A DNA stretch of 64,000 nucleotides from Rhizobium sp. Root274. GTDB taxonomy: Bacteria > Pseudomonadota > Alphaproteobacteria > Rhizobiales > Rhizobiaceae. How positions within the stretch are numbered: position 1 is the stretch's first letter; each line of letters begins with the position of its first letter. The stretch lies in NCBI RefSeq assembly GCF_001429245.1, contig NZ_LMJE01000007.1:1-64000 (forward strand). Direction: 5' to 3'. A program made the translations under genes and the position numbers. The notes below the pieces were generated by a model that saw nothing but the letters and a program-made list of their open reading frames with translations, did no database searches and was not told the origin of the DNA. This document shows positions 8,243 to 16,499 of this stretch, one piece after another.

Positions 8243-8956
8243 TCAGAAGAACTCCTCGAGTTGGCAATTGACGGCGAATTCGGCGACGGAGGCTTGGTTC
8301 GGCAACGAAAGCAGCATGGCGATGATGCGGGCGAGATCGTCCGGCTGAGTGAGCAGTTCGGCCGGGCGTTCCGTTAGGGCGGCGGCCATGTCGGTTGCGA
8401 CGAAACCGGGGCACACGGCGGTAGCCCGGACGCCCATGTCGAAGCCGGCCTGGCGGATGCCGTGGGCGAGTGCAACGGCCGCAAATTTCGACAGCGAATA
8501 GCTACCGGCGCCGGCGGATTTGACCCTCTTTCCGGACAGAGAGGCAAGGATGATGACGCGGCCCCGCCCGGTTTCGCATAGAGACTGCCAGGCAGCCTTT
8601 GCCAGCCGCCGCGGCGCCTTGACGTTGACCGACATCATGGCGTCGATATCCTCGTCGTCCGCCTCTATCACCGACTTGGGGATCATGATGCCGGCATTGG
8701 CCACGAGAGCATCGATGCGACCGAAGCGCGCCAAGGCCGCCTCGACCCAGCGCTGTTCGGCGCCGACGTCATCGGCGTCATAGGCCATCAGATGCACTCG
8801 ATCCTCAAGGCCTTGCGCCCAGGCGGGCAGCACCGGCTGGCGCATGCCGAGCGACACTGACCATCCTTGCCGCAGCAATTCTGCTGCCAGATGGCCGCCG
8901 ATACCACGGCTTGCACCGGAGACGAGAACGACGGCACCTTCGGGAGACATCATCAT
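8243..8956 (-). CDS. SDR-family oxidoreductase
   Basis: The product is a 237-residue short-chain dehydrogenase. SGASRGIG forms the nucleotide motif at about 13-20, ANAGIMIP is the NNAG equivalent, the catalytic Ser lies in ASLSGKR, and YSLSK replaces YxxxK, so the catalytic Tyr/Lys pair is present. Its start codon overlaps the marR stop (ATGA) and its stop lies 1 nt before the FAD oxidoreductase start, so the three genes form a translationally coupled operon. A role in the same amine or alcohol catabolic route as the oxidoreductase is inferred. It is island cargo. Confidence 0.87.
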   Translation of the reverse strand: MMMSPEGAVVLVSGASRGIGGHLAAELLRQGWSVSLGMRQPVLPAWAQGLEDRVHLMAYDADDVGAEQRWVEAALARFGRIDALVANAGIMIPKSVIEADDEDIDAMMSVNVKAPRRLAKAAWQSLCETGRGRVIILASLSGKRVKSAGAGSYSLSKFAAVALAHGIRQAGFDMGVRATAVCPGFVATDMAAALTERPAELLTQPDDLARIIAMLLSLPNQASVAEFAVNCQLEEFF

Positions 8957-9438
8957 GGCAGCCCCACAATCCGCCGATAGGCGCGTCGCAGGATGTCAAT
9001 CACCAACTTCTGCTCGTCTTCCGGAATGAAGAAGAAGAAGTCCCGCGACTGCTTTGGCACAATCTCGCGCACCTTGACTGCAAGGGCGGCACCGGCCTCG
9101 GTGATATAAAGCTCCTGCGCACGGCTATCTTCCGGCGACACTTCGCGACGGATCAGCCCGTGCTGTTCCATCTGATCGATCAGCCGCCCCATGGCCGAAC
9201 GGTCCTTGAGGATCAGATGCGCGATTACCGATGGCCGGATGCCTGGATAGTCGTCGACAAGAAGCAGTGTTGTGATCTTTCCAGTGCCTTTTGCCACATC
9301 CAGCCCCTCCAGCCGCTCATCGAGATCGCGGGAAACAGCGAGGTTGATGGTGCGGATGTAAAAGCTCAGCGTGTCTTCCAGCACATCAATATTGATGTCC
9401 TCTGGCACTGTCGGCGGTTTGGCAGGCGGTTTGCTCAT
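8953..9438 (-). CDS. MarR-family transcriptional regulator
   Basis: The 161-residue winged-helix regulator has a DNA-binding core at about residues 60-125 (RPSVIAHLILKDRSAMGRLIDQMEQ, then the wing REVSPEDSRAQELYITEAG). The start at 9438 is chosen because the frame upstream (to 9519) has no family similarity. It leads an operon with the SDR and FAD oxidoreductase genes. A palindrome TAGTGGACAATATCAACTA lies 119 nt upstream. Nearly the same palindrome stands before the ABC ATPase gene, which makes both promoters likely targets of this regulator. Many MarR proteins release DNA on binding a small-molecule substrate; the inducer is unknown. Confidence 0.88.
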   Translation of the reverse strand: MSKPPAKPPTVPEDINIDVLEDTLSFYIRTINLAVSRDLDERLEGLDVAKGTGKITTLLLVDDYPGIRPSVIAHLILKDRSAMGRLIDQMEQHGLIRREVSPEDSRAQELYITEAGAALAVKVREIVPKQSRDFFFFIPEDEQKLVIDILRRAYRRIVGLP

Positions 9439-9556
9439 CAGGGGTTCCGTTCGAATCGACACAAGGGTTCCAGTCCGACAGCGCCATCTCCTGGCGTCGC
9501 CGTGCGGGTCTCCGACCATCTCCTATTGCAATTCGATGGGGACATGAAAGGATAAT

Positions 9557-9575
9557 TAGTGGACAATATCAACTA
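9557..9575. promoter_or_regulatory. Probable MarR operator upstream of marR operon
   Basis: TAGTGGACAATATCAACTA is an imperfect palindrome that matches 16 of 19 bases of the centre of the larger palindrome at 11431-11465. Its position upstream of marR suggests autoregulation. No site experiments are implied. Confidence 0.6.
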
Positions 9576-9735
9576 AATTATTGGCCAAGATCAAAATATT
9601 TTTGTTACGTTTCATGCAGTTATCGGGAAAACGACTTTTCCGCCGGCTTCATACGAAGCCAGCGTGAACGGGTGCCCCGAAGGCAGTAGAGCGGCCGACG
9701 GGCGCCGCGACAGCGCCTCCCGTCGGCTCTCGTGA

Positions 9736-11376
9736 TCAGCCAGTCGCGGCCGCCGGTTCCCAGTCTGCGCCGGGGATCGCGGCAACGAGCTTGCGGGTGT
9801 AATCGTGCTGCGGATCGCGGAAGATTTTCGTCGGCGGCCCCTCCTCCACCACGTCACCCTTGTGCATGACCAGCACCTCGTCGCAGATCTGGCTTGCGAC
9901 CCTGAGATCATGGGTGATGAAGATCATGGCCACTTTCATGTCCCTCTGCACGCGGGCAAGCAGTTCGAGGATCTGGGCCTGGATCGAGACGTCGAGGGCT
10001 GAAACCGCCTCGTCGGCCACCAGCACCACGGGATCGAACATCAGCGCCCGGGCGATGCCGATACGCTGGCGCTGACCGCCGGAAAATTCGTGCGGGAAAC
10101 GGTCATAGGCCTGCTCGTCGAGACCGACCAGCCTCAGGAGACTCAGCGCCTTCGACCGGGCTTCCGCCACGGAGGTGCCATGGGCAACCGGCCCGACCGT
10201 CAGAAGCCTGCCGATCGTATGGCGTGGGTTAAGCGAGGCAAAGGGATCCTGGAATATCATCTGGATATAGGGGCGTAGCGATCGGAAACTATCTTCCGGC
10301 ATCGCGGCAATGTCGCGCCCGGCAAAATGGATCGATCCGCCATCCGGCTCCAGAAGCTTCACAAGCATCCGGCCGAGAGAGGACTTGCCCGACCCGCTTT
10401 CGCCGACGACACCAAGGGTCTGGCCCTTGCGGAGCCGGAAGCTCACGCCATCGACTGCTTTGACGACGCGCGCCTTGTGAAACATTGAGCCTGTGCTGCG
10501 GTACTCCTTTTCGAGATTTTCCACTTCCAGAACGACGGGCGGAGCCTCGCTGACCGCTTCGGCGCTTGCACGCATGCGCGGTACGGCAGCGACAAGTCGT
10601 TGGGTATAGGGGTGGGTGGGATGGACCAGCACCTGATCGGCCCGTCCCTGCTCCACCAGATGGCCCTTTTCCATCACCACGACGCGATCGGCAATTTCGG
10701 CCACCACGCCGAAGTCGTGGGTGATGAACATGACGCTCATACCCTTGCGCTTCTGGATGTCGCGGATGAGATCGAGGATCTGCGCCTGGGTCGTGACATC
10801 GAGCGCCGTCGTCGGCTCATCGGCGATCAGCACCTCCGGATCAAGCGCCAGCGCCATGGCGATCATAATCCGCTGGCGCTGGCCGCCGGAAAGACGGAAT
10901 GGGTATTGCAGTCGCATCAGTGGCGGATCGGGCAGCCCCACTTCCTCCAGCAGGGCAAGAACCTTGGCCTTGCGGGTCTCCGCAGTGCCGTATCCATGCG
11001 CTTCGAGGACTTCGGCGATTTGGTCGCCGGCGGTCATCAGCGGATTGAGAGCGGACAGCGGATCCTGGAAGATAATGGAGACGGCCCGGCCCCGCAGAGG
11101 ACGGATAACGTCCTCGTGAGCGGCAAGGATATCCATTCCACGGAAATGGATCTCACCCGCGCTGACTTTGATCACGGGTGAAAGCAGCCCCATGACGGTA
11201 TTGGCGGTGACGGACTTGCCCGATCCGGACTCACCGATGATGCAGAGGATTTCCCCCGCATAAAGATCAAAAGAAATGTCTTTGACCGCGTGGGTACGCT
11301 CCATTCCCGGCGGCAGGTCCACCGTGAGATTACGAACGGAGAGCACCACGTCGGCCGACGTGGTGTTTTGCGACAT
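9736..11376 (-). CDS. Two-module ABC transporter ATP-binding protein (dipeptide/oligopeptide type)
   Basis: The 546-residue protein carries two complete ATPase modules of the Dpp/Opp class, like GsiA-type fused proteins. Module one has GESGSGKS, LSGGQRQR and LIADEPT; module two has GESGSGKS, FSGGQRQR and LVADEAVS. Each module is followed by the peptide-transporter extension. It would power uptake of peptides, glutathione or opine-like compounds at the inner membrane. The start at 11376 has AGGGGAA upstream; the frame extends to 11436 but that would run into the operator palindrome. No permease or binding-protein gene is nearby, so the transporter is incomplete in this island unless partners are elsewhere. 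Confidence 0.92.
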   Translation of the reverse strand: MSQNTTSADVVLSVRNLTVDLPPGMERTHAVKDISFDLYAGEILCIIGESGSGKSVTANTVMGLLSPVIKVSAGEIHFRGMDILAAHEDVIRPLRGRAVSIIFQDPLSALNPLMTAGDQIAEVLEAHGYGTAETRKAKVLALLEEVGLPDPPLMRLQYPFRLSGGQRQRIMIAMALALDPEVLIADEPTTALDVTTQAQILDLIRDIQKRKGMSVMFITHDFGVVAEIADRVVVMEKGHLVEQGRADQVLVHPTHPYTQRLVAAVPRMRASAEAVSEAPPVVLEVENLEKEYRSTGSMFHKARVVKAVDGVSFRLRKGQTLGVVGESGSGKSSLGRMLVKLLEPDGGSIHFAGRDIAAMPEDSFRSLRPYIQMIFQDPFASLNPRHTIGRLLTVGPVAHGTSVAEARSKALSLLRLVGLDEQAYDRFPHEFSGGQRQRIGIARALMFDPVVLVADEAVSALDVSIQAQILELLARVQRDMKVAMIFITHDLRVASQICDEVLVMHKGDVVEEGPPTKIFRDPQHDYTRKLVAAIPGADWEPAAATG

Positions 11377-11430
11377 AAGTTCCCCTTGTTTTTTGTAACT
11401 TTGTTCGCGTTCGACTGCACGCAATGTGCT

Positions 11431-11465
11431 GGACAAGATAGTGGATCATATCCACTATCTTGTCC
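11431..11465. promoter_or_regulatory. 35-bp perfect palindrome before the ABC ATPase gene
   Basis: Two perfect 16-bp arms (11431-11446 and 11450-11465) are separated by 3 nt. The core TAGTGGATCATATCCACTA (11439-11457) matches the site upstream of marR at 16 of 19 positions. It lies 55 nt upstream of the ATPase start codon, in the promoter region. It is a strong operator candidate for the island MarR regulator. Confidence 0.72.
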
Positions 11466-11844
11466 AGAGGTCGAGGCCAGTGGGCTGCAAATCCTTCGGG
11501 AAGGTGCTCTGGAACGCGATCGCGAATGGTTGTGTGATCGACGTCTCGGCTTAAAAGCCGCCATTCCATTTCGCTATCGTCTTCGTTGCAACGAACCGAA
11601 TATCAAAAGCCAACACTGATTAAGATACCGAAGCGGTTCAGTTCACCAAGATGATGCGCAAAGCGTTTGTGACACTGTGGTGGCCTAATGCCCATCAAGC
11701 TATTGACCAAATTCCGCACACGTCACGCGTAAACCGCACGTGCCAACTGAATGGTTCGCTGGCGGAGGTAGCGCCTACCAAAAGACACTTCTTCACCGCC
11801 ATCTTCTGGTACTTGGTACATGCAGAATCGCGCAATCAATTGAG
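11466..11844. other. Gene-free island edge
   Basis: These 379 bases show no recognisable gene. A frame at 11651-11914 runs through the attachment repeat and has no family features. The sequence looks richer in AT than the neighbouring chromosome. It may be residue of deleted island genes. Confidence 0.4.
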
Positions 11845-11964
11845 TCAATTGAGAAAATCTGACCGATCCGTCCAGTCGATCATCGGCGCAACGGCAAAGA
11901 CCGGCCGGCCATAGGGCGTCCGACCGGGAATATCGCGGGTAAGAAAGTCGGTATTCGTCGTCAT
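11845..11964 (-). pseudogene. dusA: Displaced original 5' end of dusA
   Basis: The frame starts at ATG 11964 and encodes a DusA N-terminus (MTTNTDFLTRDIPGR, then PVFAVAPMIDWTDR) before running into island sequence and stopping after 39 residues. It is in the same orientation as dusA at 2587-3633 and shares the att repeat with it. It is best read as the ancestral start of dusA, cut off when the island integrated. It shows what the chromosome looked like before insertion: joining it to the dusA body at the repeat recreates an intact gene. Its old promoter should lie in 11965-12111. Confidence 0.85.
11863..11901. repeat. Island attachment site (right copy)
   Basis: This is the 39-bp direct repeat of 3553-3591 with one mismatch, lying inside the displaced dusA start. 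It marks the distal end of the island. Confidence 0.85.
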
Positions 11965-12111
11965 GGCCGCGCCATATCATGCTTTTCAGCGAAAGGACAC
12001 ACCGTAGGGGGTCGCCAGTCTCAGTCATCAGCCAGACCGACCTGATTAACCAAGGTGGCTGATCCAACCCTGAACGCCGCGCGTCCGACGAGCCCAGCCG
12101 CCGACCTTCCC

Positions 12112-12747
12112 TCAGCTATCGAGGCCGATCACCTTTTCCAGCTTTTCCCAGGTATCATCCATGGCATAGGCGGCGAGAAACGGCAGGTTGATATGGCCGT
12201 AGAGGGGCGAGAGTTGCCATTCAGCCTCTTCTTCGTCGACGCCCGCCACCTGCTGGAGGAAGATGACCGAGGCAAGCCCGGTGCGGTCGGCGCCTGACAT
12301 ACAATGGACCAGGATCGGCTGTTCCGCAGCCTTCAAGAGCGCCAGCAATTGCTGCGTTTTTTCCGGCGTCAGATCCTTGCGGGCCGACATGCCGAAATCG
12401 ACATGCGTTGCGCCATGGGCGGCGGTCGCCGCGACCTCGTCGTCATACCAGCCTTTGCCGACACCTTCGCCGCGCAGGTTGATCACCGTCTTGATGCCAT
12501 AGCGATCGATCTCCTCGCCGAGCCGCGCGCCCGAGAGCTGGGCGGACCGGTAGAAACGCCCGGGAACGACCTCGTGAAAATTGCCCGACAGAATGAGAAT
12601 GCCGACATAGGCGCCGAAGAGAACGGCCACAGAGGCAATCGACAGACCGGTGCGAAACACAATCCTGCGCCAGCGCGACCGATGCCGCGCAGAGCCGTCG
12701 GCAGTTTGACTAGCTACGTCAAGCGCGCCCATCAACATCCCCATCAT
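12112..12747 (-). CDS. Membrane-anchored dual-specificity/tyrosine phosphatase family protein
   Basis: The 211-residue protein has an N-terminal transmembrane segment (about residues 32-54) and a phosphatase domain with the HCMSGADRTG P-loop (H-C-x5-R) near residue 147. The Asp general-acid loop is probably in the DFGMSARKD region. It belongs to the family annotated as dual-specificity or tyrosine phosphatases in rhizobia; the substrate is unknown and the domain is likely periplasmic or membrane-facing. It stands alone just outside the island and was originally the upstream neighbour of dusA. Confidence 0.85.
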   Translation of the reverse strand: MMGMLMGALDVASQTADGSARHRSRWRRIVFRTGLSIASVAVLFGAYVGILILSGNFHEVVPGRFYRSAQLSGARLGEEIDRYGIKTVINLRGEGVGKGWYDDEVAATAAHGATHVDFGMSARKDLTPEKTQQLLALLKAAEQPILVHCMSGADRTGLASVIFLQQVAGVDEEEAEWQLSPLYGHINLPFLAAYAMDDTWEKLEKVIGLDS

Positions 12748-12977
12748 CCCAATAGCCTTTTCCGAAAGGGGCCATGGAACTGAATTCGGACCTTTCGATG
12801 ACCGCTAAAGCCCCTATCCGTCCCGCATCATCATTTTTAACCGGCAGCAGCAAAACAGACGCTACACCTAAAACACAACAGCACTATATCGCTTTACGAT
12901 GTCCGCCAAAGTCTCACGTGCGCATCCGCAGGCTCATTTTGCCGCGACGGCAAAGGGAAGCCGCGTTGCTTTTAGAG

Positions 12978-13415
12978 TCACAACAGCCCCAGTTCCGCCA
13001 GTTCCCGTTTCAGGTCGTCGGGCATATCCTCGATATTGGCGCCCGAGGCCGAAAGATCGCGCGGGGCGGCATCGGCATCCAGATAACGCCAGCCCTGAAA
13101 GGGGCGACGCGGAGCGGGAGCAACTTCGATAACCTCAGGGCCCAGGATCAGCTCGCAACGGGAAATCCCGTCGCCACCGGTAAAAGTCTTGATGTCGAGG
13201 AGTTTCTGCCGGGCCGAGAGCTGACCCTTGATGATCCAGTAGAGCGAGCCGCCATCGAGCAACTCATCCATGCGCTTCGGCACCATGCGGGTGACATGCG
13301 AGGAATGCGGCTCCAGCCCCGCCGCGACGGCCACGAGGCAGCGTTCGGCGACCCAGTCGCGCAGGTCGTCGATGGAGTCGGCTCCGACGCAGAGCTTGAG
13401 GAGATGCAGTGCCAT
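12978..13415 (-). CDS. DUF1489 family protein
   Basis: The 145-residue protein begins with MALHLLKLCVGADS, the signature start of the alphaproteobacterial DUF1489 family. No biochemical role is known for the family and no catalytic motif is evident. It has no signal peptide or membrane segment, so it is probably cytosolic. It is monocistronic, between a 230-bp gene-free stretch and a palindromic repeat. Length and start agree with the family. Confidence 0.88.
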   Translation of the reverse strand: MALHLLKLCVGADSIDDLRDWVAERCLVAVAAGLEPHSSHVTRMVPKRMDELLDGGSLYWIIKGQLSARQKLLDIKTFTGGDGISRCELILGPEVIEVAPAPRRPFQGWRYLDADAAPRDLSASGANIEDMPDDLKRELAELGLL

Positions 13416-13507
13416 GCTCTCCGGGATAACCGGTCTGGCCAGAGGGTCAAGGGCCGGGGTGTCGCAGGGGCGACGTGCTCAACAGTTTCGATGGTTTCTG
13501 CTGACGC

Positions 13508-13637
13508 CGTCATCCTCGGGCTTGTCCCGAGGATCTACTGAGGGAGGCAGAGGATGGGACGCCCACGCAGGAACAGGCCACTGGCGCCGAGCGCATCGCA
13601 GCGGTGGCAGATCCTCGGCACAAGCCCGAGGATGACG
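13508..13637. repeat. Palindromic intergenic repeat with ATCCTCGG core (copy 1)
   Basis: Arms at 13508-13536 and 13609-13637 are near-perfect reverse complements, each containing CATCCTCGGGCTTGT or its complement. They enclose 72 bp. A similar but diverged element is at 60407-60496. Such CGTCATCCTCGGGC elements are frequent in rhizobial and other alphaproteobacterial intergenic regions. It sits between sdaA and the DUF1489 gene. Confidence 0.75.
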
Positions 13638-13684
13638 CCGGAACTGTGTCAAGACAGCCGCTCCACACGCCCCCCCTGCCCGCG

Positions 13685-15085
13685 TCAACATTCGACGACG
13701 TTGACCGCCAAGCCGCCAAGCGAGGTTTCCTTGTATTTTTCGCTCATATCGTTGCCGGTCTGGCGCATGGTTTCGATGCAGGCGTCGAGGGGTACAAAAT
13801 GCACGCCGTCACCCTTCAGCGCCAGAGAGGCGGCGGTGACGGCCTTGACGGCACCGAGTGCGTTGCGTTCGATACACGGTACCTGGACGAGACCCGCAAC
13901 GGGATCGCAGGTCATGCCCAGATGATGTTCAAGCGCGATTTCAGCGGCGTTTTCGATCTGCTCCGGGGTGCCGCCCATGACGGCGGCGAGACCGGCGGCG
14001 GCCATAGCAGATGCCGAGCCGACTTCGCCCTGACAGCCGACTTCGGCGCCTGAGATCGAGGCATTGTGCTTGATGATCCCGCCGATGGCAGCCGCTGTTA
14101 GAAGGTAGTCGCGAATGCCGTCCTGATCGGCATCGGGATGGAAATGCAGGTAGTAGCGGATGGTCGCCGGCACGACGCCGGCAGCGCCATTGGTCGGCGA
14201 GGTCACGACACGGCCGCCAGCCGCATTCTCCTCGTTCACTGCCATGGCATAGACCGACAGCCAGTCATTGGCCAGAACCGGGTTCAGGCGGTTGGAGCGC
14301 CATTCCTCCTGCAGCTTGTCGTGGATCGACTTTGCGCGCCGGCGAACCTTCAGGCCGCCCGGCAGCTGGCCGTCCTGTCGCAAACCGCGATCGATGCAGC
14401 TGAGCATTGCATCCCAGATCCGGTCGAGCCCGGCATCGAGATCCTCGCGTGAGCGCACGACTTCCTCGTTCGCCCGTTTCATCTGCGCGATGGTGAGCCC
14501 GGAGGATGCGGCCATGGCCAGCATCTCCTTGGCCGAGGCAAAGGGATAAGGCACCTTCTGGCTCGACGCCTGCTTCTTCTGCTTTTGCAGGGCAAGAAGC
14601 TCGGTATCGGTGACGACAAAACCGCCGCCAATCGAATAATAGATCTGGGTGAGGAGAACGCGACCATCCTTGTCGAGGGCCGACAGCCGCATGCCATTGG
14701 CATGGCCGGAGAGCGGTGTCTTCTTGTCGTAGACCAGATCGTCCTTCGGCTGGAAATAATAGGCCGGATGCCCGGGAGGCGTGACGCGGCCGGTGCGCTC
14801 GACCTCGGCGATAATGCCGTCCATGCGATCCGGATCGATACTGTCAGGCGCCTCGCCCATCAGCCCGATGATCACGGCATTGCCGGTACCATGGCCGATG
14901 CCGGTATAGGCAAGCGAACCGTGCAGACTGGCTTTCAGCGCTGCCACATGGGCGCCGACCGGTCGTGGCCACTGGTCGGAGAGAATGAGGTCGAGAAACC
15001 GGTTGGCCGCCGTCATCGGACCCATGGTGTGGGAACTGGAGGGGCCGACGCCGATCTTGAACACGTCGAAAACCGAAAGAAACAT
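13685..15085 (-). CDS. sdaA: L-serine ammonia-lyase (L-serine dehydratase)
   Basis: The 466-residue single-chain enzyme deaminates L-serine to pyruvate and ammonia using a 4Fe-4S cluster. The beta-domain start ([21 protein letters not shown]) and the alpha-domain cluster region are both present, with Cys residues in [19 protein letters not shown] and QVPCIERN, so the fused beta-alpha architecture of the standard enzyme is complete. AGGAG precedes the ATG. It stands alone; downstream lies the palindromic repeat. Cytosolic, in serine catabolism. Confidence 0.95.
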   Translation of the reverse strand: MFLSVFDVFKIGVGPSSSHTMGPMTAANRFLDLILSDQWPRPVGAHVAALKASLHGSLAYTGIGHGTGNAVIIGLMGEAPDSIDPDRMDGIIAEVERTGRVTPPGHPAYYFQPKDDLVYDKKTPLSGHANGMRLSALDKDGRVLLTQIYYSIGGGFVVTDTELLALQKQKKQASSQKVPYPFASAKEMLAMAASSGLTIAQMKRANEEVVRSREDLDAGLDRIWDAMLSCIDRGLRQDGQLPGGLKVRRRAKSIHDKLQEEWRSNRLNPVLANDWLSVYAMAVNEENAAGGRVVTSPTNGAAGVVPATIRYYLHFHPDADQDGIRDYLLTAAAIGGIIKHNASISGAEVGCQGEVGSASAMAAAGLAAVMGGTPEQIENAAEIALEHHLGMTCDPVAGLVQVPCIERNALGAVKAVTAASLALKGDGVHFVPLDACIETMRQTGNDMSEKYKETSLGGLAVNVVEC

Positions 15086-15204
15086 GGGGCTCCTCGCCTG
15101 CAGTCATCAAAGCGCAAAGGCTAGAGCATCGCCTATCACGAATGCGCCTTGCAATCGACATCGGCTTTCATGGCCGCGACATGACGGAGATGGTGTTCGG
15201 GAGC

Positions 15205-15244
15205 CTGAAAAGCAAACAGCGCGGTCGAGAAGACCGCGCTGTTT
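15205..15244 (-). terminator. Intrinsic terminator after the 33-residue ORF
   Basis: A perfect 13-bp stem is formed by 15214-15226 and 15232-15244 with a 5-nt loop; on the minus strand it is followed by a GCTTTT tract. It lies 20 nt past the stop of the small ORF at 15265-15366, supporting that ORF as a real transcription unit. Confidence 0.85.
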
Positions 15245-15264
15245 GGAATGCTGCATGTGAAGTG

Positions 15265-15366
15265 TCAGATGCTGCCGAACAGATAAGCCAGGCAAAGGAC
15301 GCCGGCGAAACCCATCAGAGCGCGAAATGTGACACCCCAGCACGACTTCTGGAAACTGCTTTCCAT
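15265..15366 (-). CDS. Small putative membrane protein (33 residues)
   Basis: The frame has ATG at 15366, TGA at 15265-15267, and a GGAG ribosome site 5 nt upstream of the start. The peptide has a short polar start (MESSFQKSCWG) and then a hydrophobic stretch from about residue 13 to the end (FRALMGFAGVLCLAYLFGSI), so it is probably a single-pass inner-membrane peptide. A strong intrinsic terminator follows within 20 nt. It is too short for ordinary gene calling. No family or function is recognised; toxin-like and stress peptides have this build, but nothing here shows that. Confidence 0.6.
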   Translation of the reverse strand: MESSFQKSCWGVTFRALMGFAGVLCLAYLFGSI

Positions 15367-15671
15367 GGAAACTCCAGATGAAGTCACGTGGTGATTAAAG
15401 CCGTCCCCCGACCGCTTTATGGACCCTCATGTATTAAAACCCGGCCCGTTTCGCAACTGCAAAAATGGCAAAAGCATGGCGCATTTTGCGGTGCAGGCAT
15501 GCACGCAGCGCATGGATATGTGAAATTTCAATGACATAGTTGGCGCAATCCTTAACGTAATCAGCCTGGAGACCGCCCCAATTCGGACCAAAGTCTTGAA
15601 ACTGGTTAATTGCCATTGTGGAGAACCGCAGGCGCGGGATAATTCCGCGAGCCAGAAGGGGGAATCGTTTC
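15367..15671. other. Intergenic region with divergent promoters
   Basis: No confident gene is seen in these 305 bases. They separate the small minus-strand ORF from the plus-strand DUF599 gene and must contain the upstream regions of both. A minus-strand open frame (15434-15682) has no ribosome site or family features. Confidence 0.4.
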
Positions 15672-16364
15672 ATGCTCGTCACCGATTATGCCGCTCTTGC
15701 GCTGTTCGTCCTGCTCTGGGTTGCCTATGCCTGGATCACCGGCAGCCGCCGAATCCTGTCTCGCACCAGCCTGACCAAGGCCATGGCCGAACGGCGCCGG
15801 GAATGGATCCTCAACTCGCTCACGCGCGACCTGAAGATGATCGATACCCAGATCATGGGCGGCTTGCAGAACGGGACGGCCTTTTTCGCCTCCACCACCA
15901 TCTTTGCGATTGGCGGCTGCTTTGCCCTGCTGGGCGCGACCGAGCAGGTGGATGCGATCCTGAAAGACATTCCCTTCATCGTCCAGGGCGGCCGGGCGAC
16001 TTTCGAATTGAAGGTGTGCGGGCTGATCGCGCTGTTTGCTTATTCTTTCTTCAAGTTCGGCTGGTCCTACCGGCTCTTCAACTATTGCACCATTCTGTTT
16101 GGTGCCATTCCGATGACCGACGAGGCGCGCGAGCATCCGGCGCGCACCATGGCCGCGGCTGAGCGCGCGATCCAGATGAACATCATCGCCGCGAGCCACT
16201 TCAACATGGGACTTCGGGCGATCTTCTATTCGATCGGTTATCTCGGCTGGTTCGTCAGCCCGTGGATCTTCATGCTGGCATCGGGCACGGTCTTCGTGGT
16301 GCTGATCCGGCGCCAATATTTCTCCGAGGCGCGCCGCGCGCTTCTGAACGACCCGACCGACTGA
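15672..16364 (+). CDS. DUF599 family membrane protein
   Basis: The 230-residue inner-membrane protein has hydrophobic segments near residues 5-24, 72-92, 110-130 and 185-215. The family signature regions LNSLTRDLKMIDTQIMGGLQNGTAFFAS and the central FKFGWSYRLFNY are present. The function of DUF599 is unknown. The start at 15672 was chosen because GAAGGGGG lies about 10 nt upstream and the protein then begins with its first membrane helix; an in-frame ATG at 15618 gives an unusual basic extension. It is followed by another membrane-protein gene in the same direction. Confidence 0.85.
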   Translation: MLVTDYAALALFVLLWVAYAWITGSRRILSRTSLTKAMAERRREWILNSLTRDLKMIDTQIMGGLQNGTAFFASTTIFAIGGCFALLGATEQVDAILKDIPFIVQGGRATFELKVCGLIALFAYSFFKFGWSYRLFNYCTILFGAIPMTDEAREHPARTMAAAERAIQMNIIAASHFNMGLRAIFYSIGYLGWFVSPWIFMLASGTVFVVLIRRQYFSEARRALLNDPTD

Positions 16365-16499
16365 CCGCTCGCAAAGGGTGAGGACAGCGGGGACAATCCG
16401 CCCCCGGTCATGAAATCGCCGCCTTTGCACGATGAGGCACCGCCACAAGCGCAGGCCGCAATTCGTGCGGCGATCAGAACGACCGAGGGAGGACGACGC

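Larger units (their letters stand above)
3592..11862. mobile_element. Genomic island integrated in dusA (degenerate)
   Basis: The segment of about 8.3 kb is framed by the 39-bp direct repeats. Next to dusA it carries a tyrosine integrase gene, as in known dusA-associated islands. Its cargo is a LysR regulator with an SDR enzyme, a MarR-SDR-FAD oxidoreductase operon and a two-module ABC ATPase. Signs of decay are two stop codons in the integrase, an IS3-type remnant truncating the oxidoreductase, and a transporter ATPase without permeases. Gene-poor stretches near both edges look richer in AT than the surrounding genes. No conjugation, phage structural or defence genes were seen. It is probably a fixed relic, no longer able to excise unaided. 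Confidence 0.82.

Noticed and set aside
11651-11914. Possible 87-residue plus-strand protein at the island edge
   Set aside because: It runs across the attachment repeat, lacks a convincing ribosome site and has no family features.
15434-15682. Minus-strand 82-residue open frame upstream of the DUF599 gene
   Set aside because: It overlaps the ribosome site and start of the DUF599 gene and has no recognisable domain.
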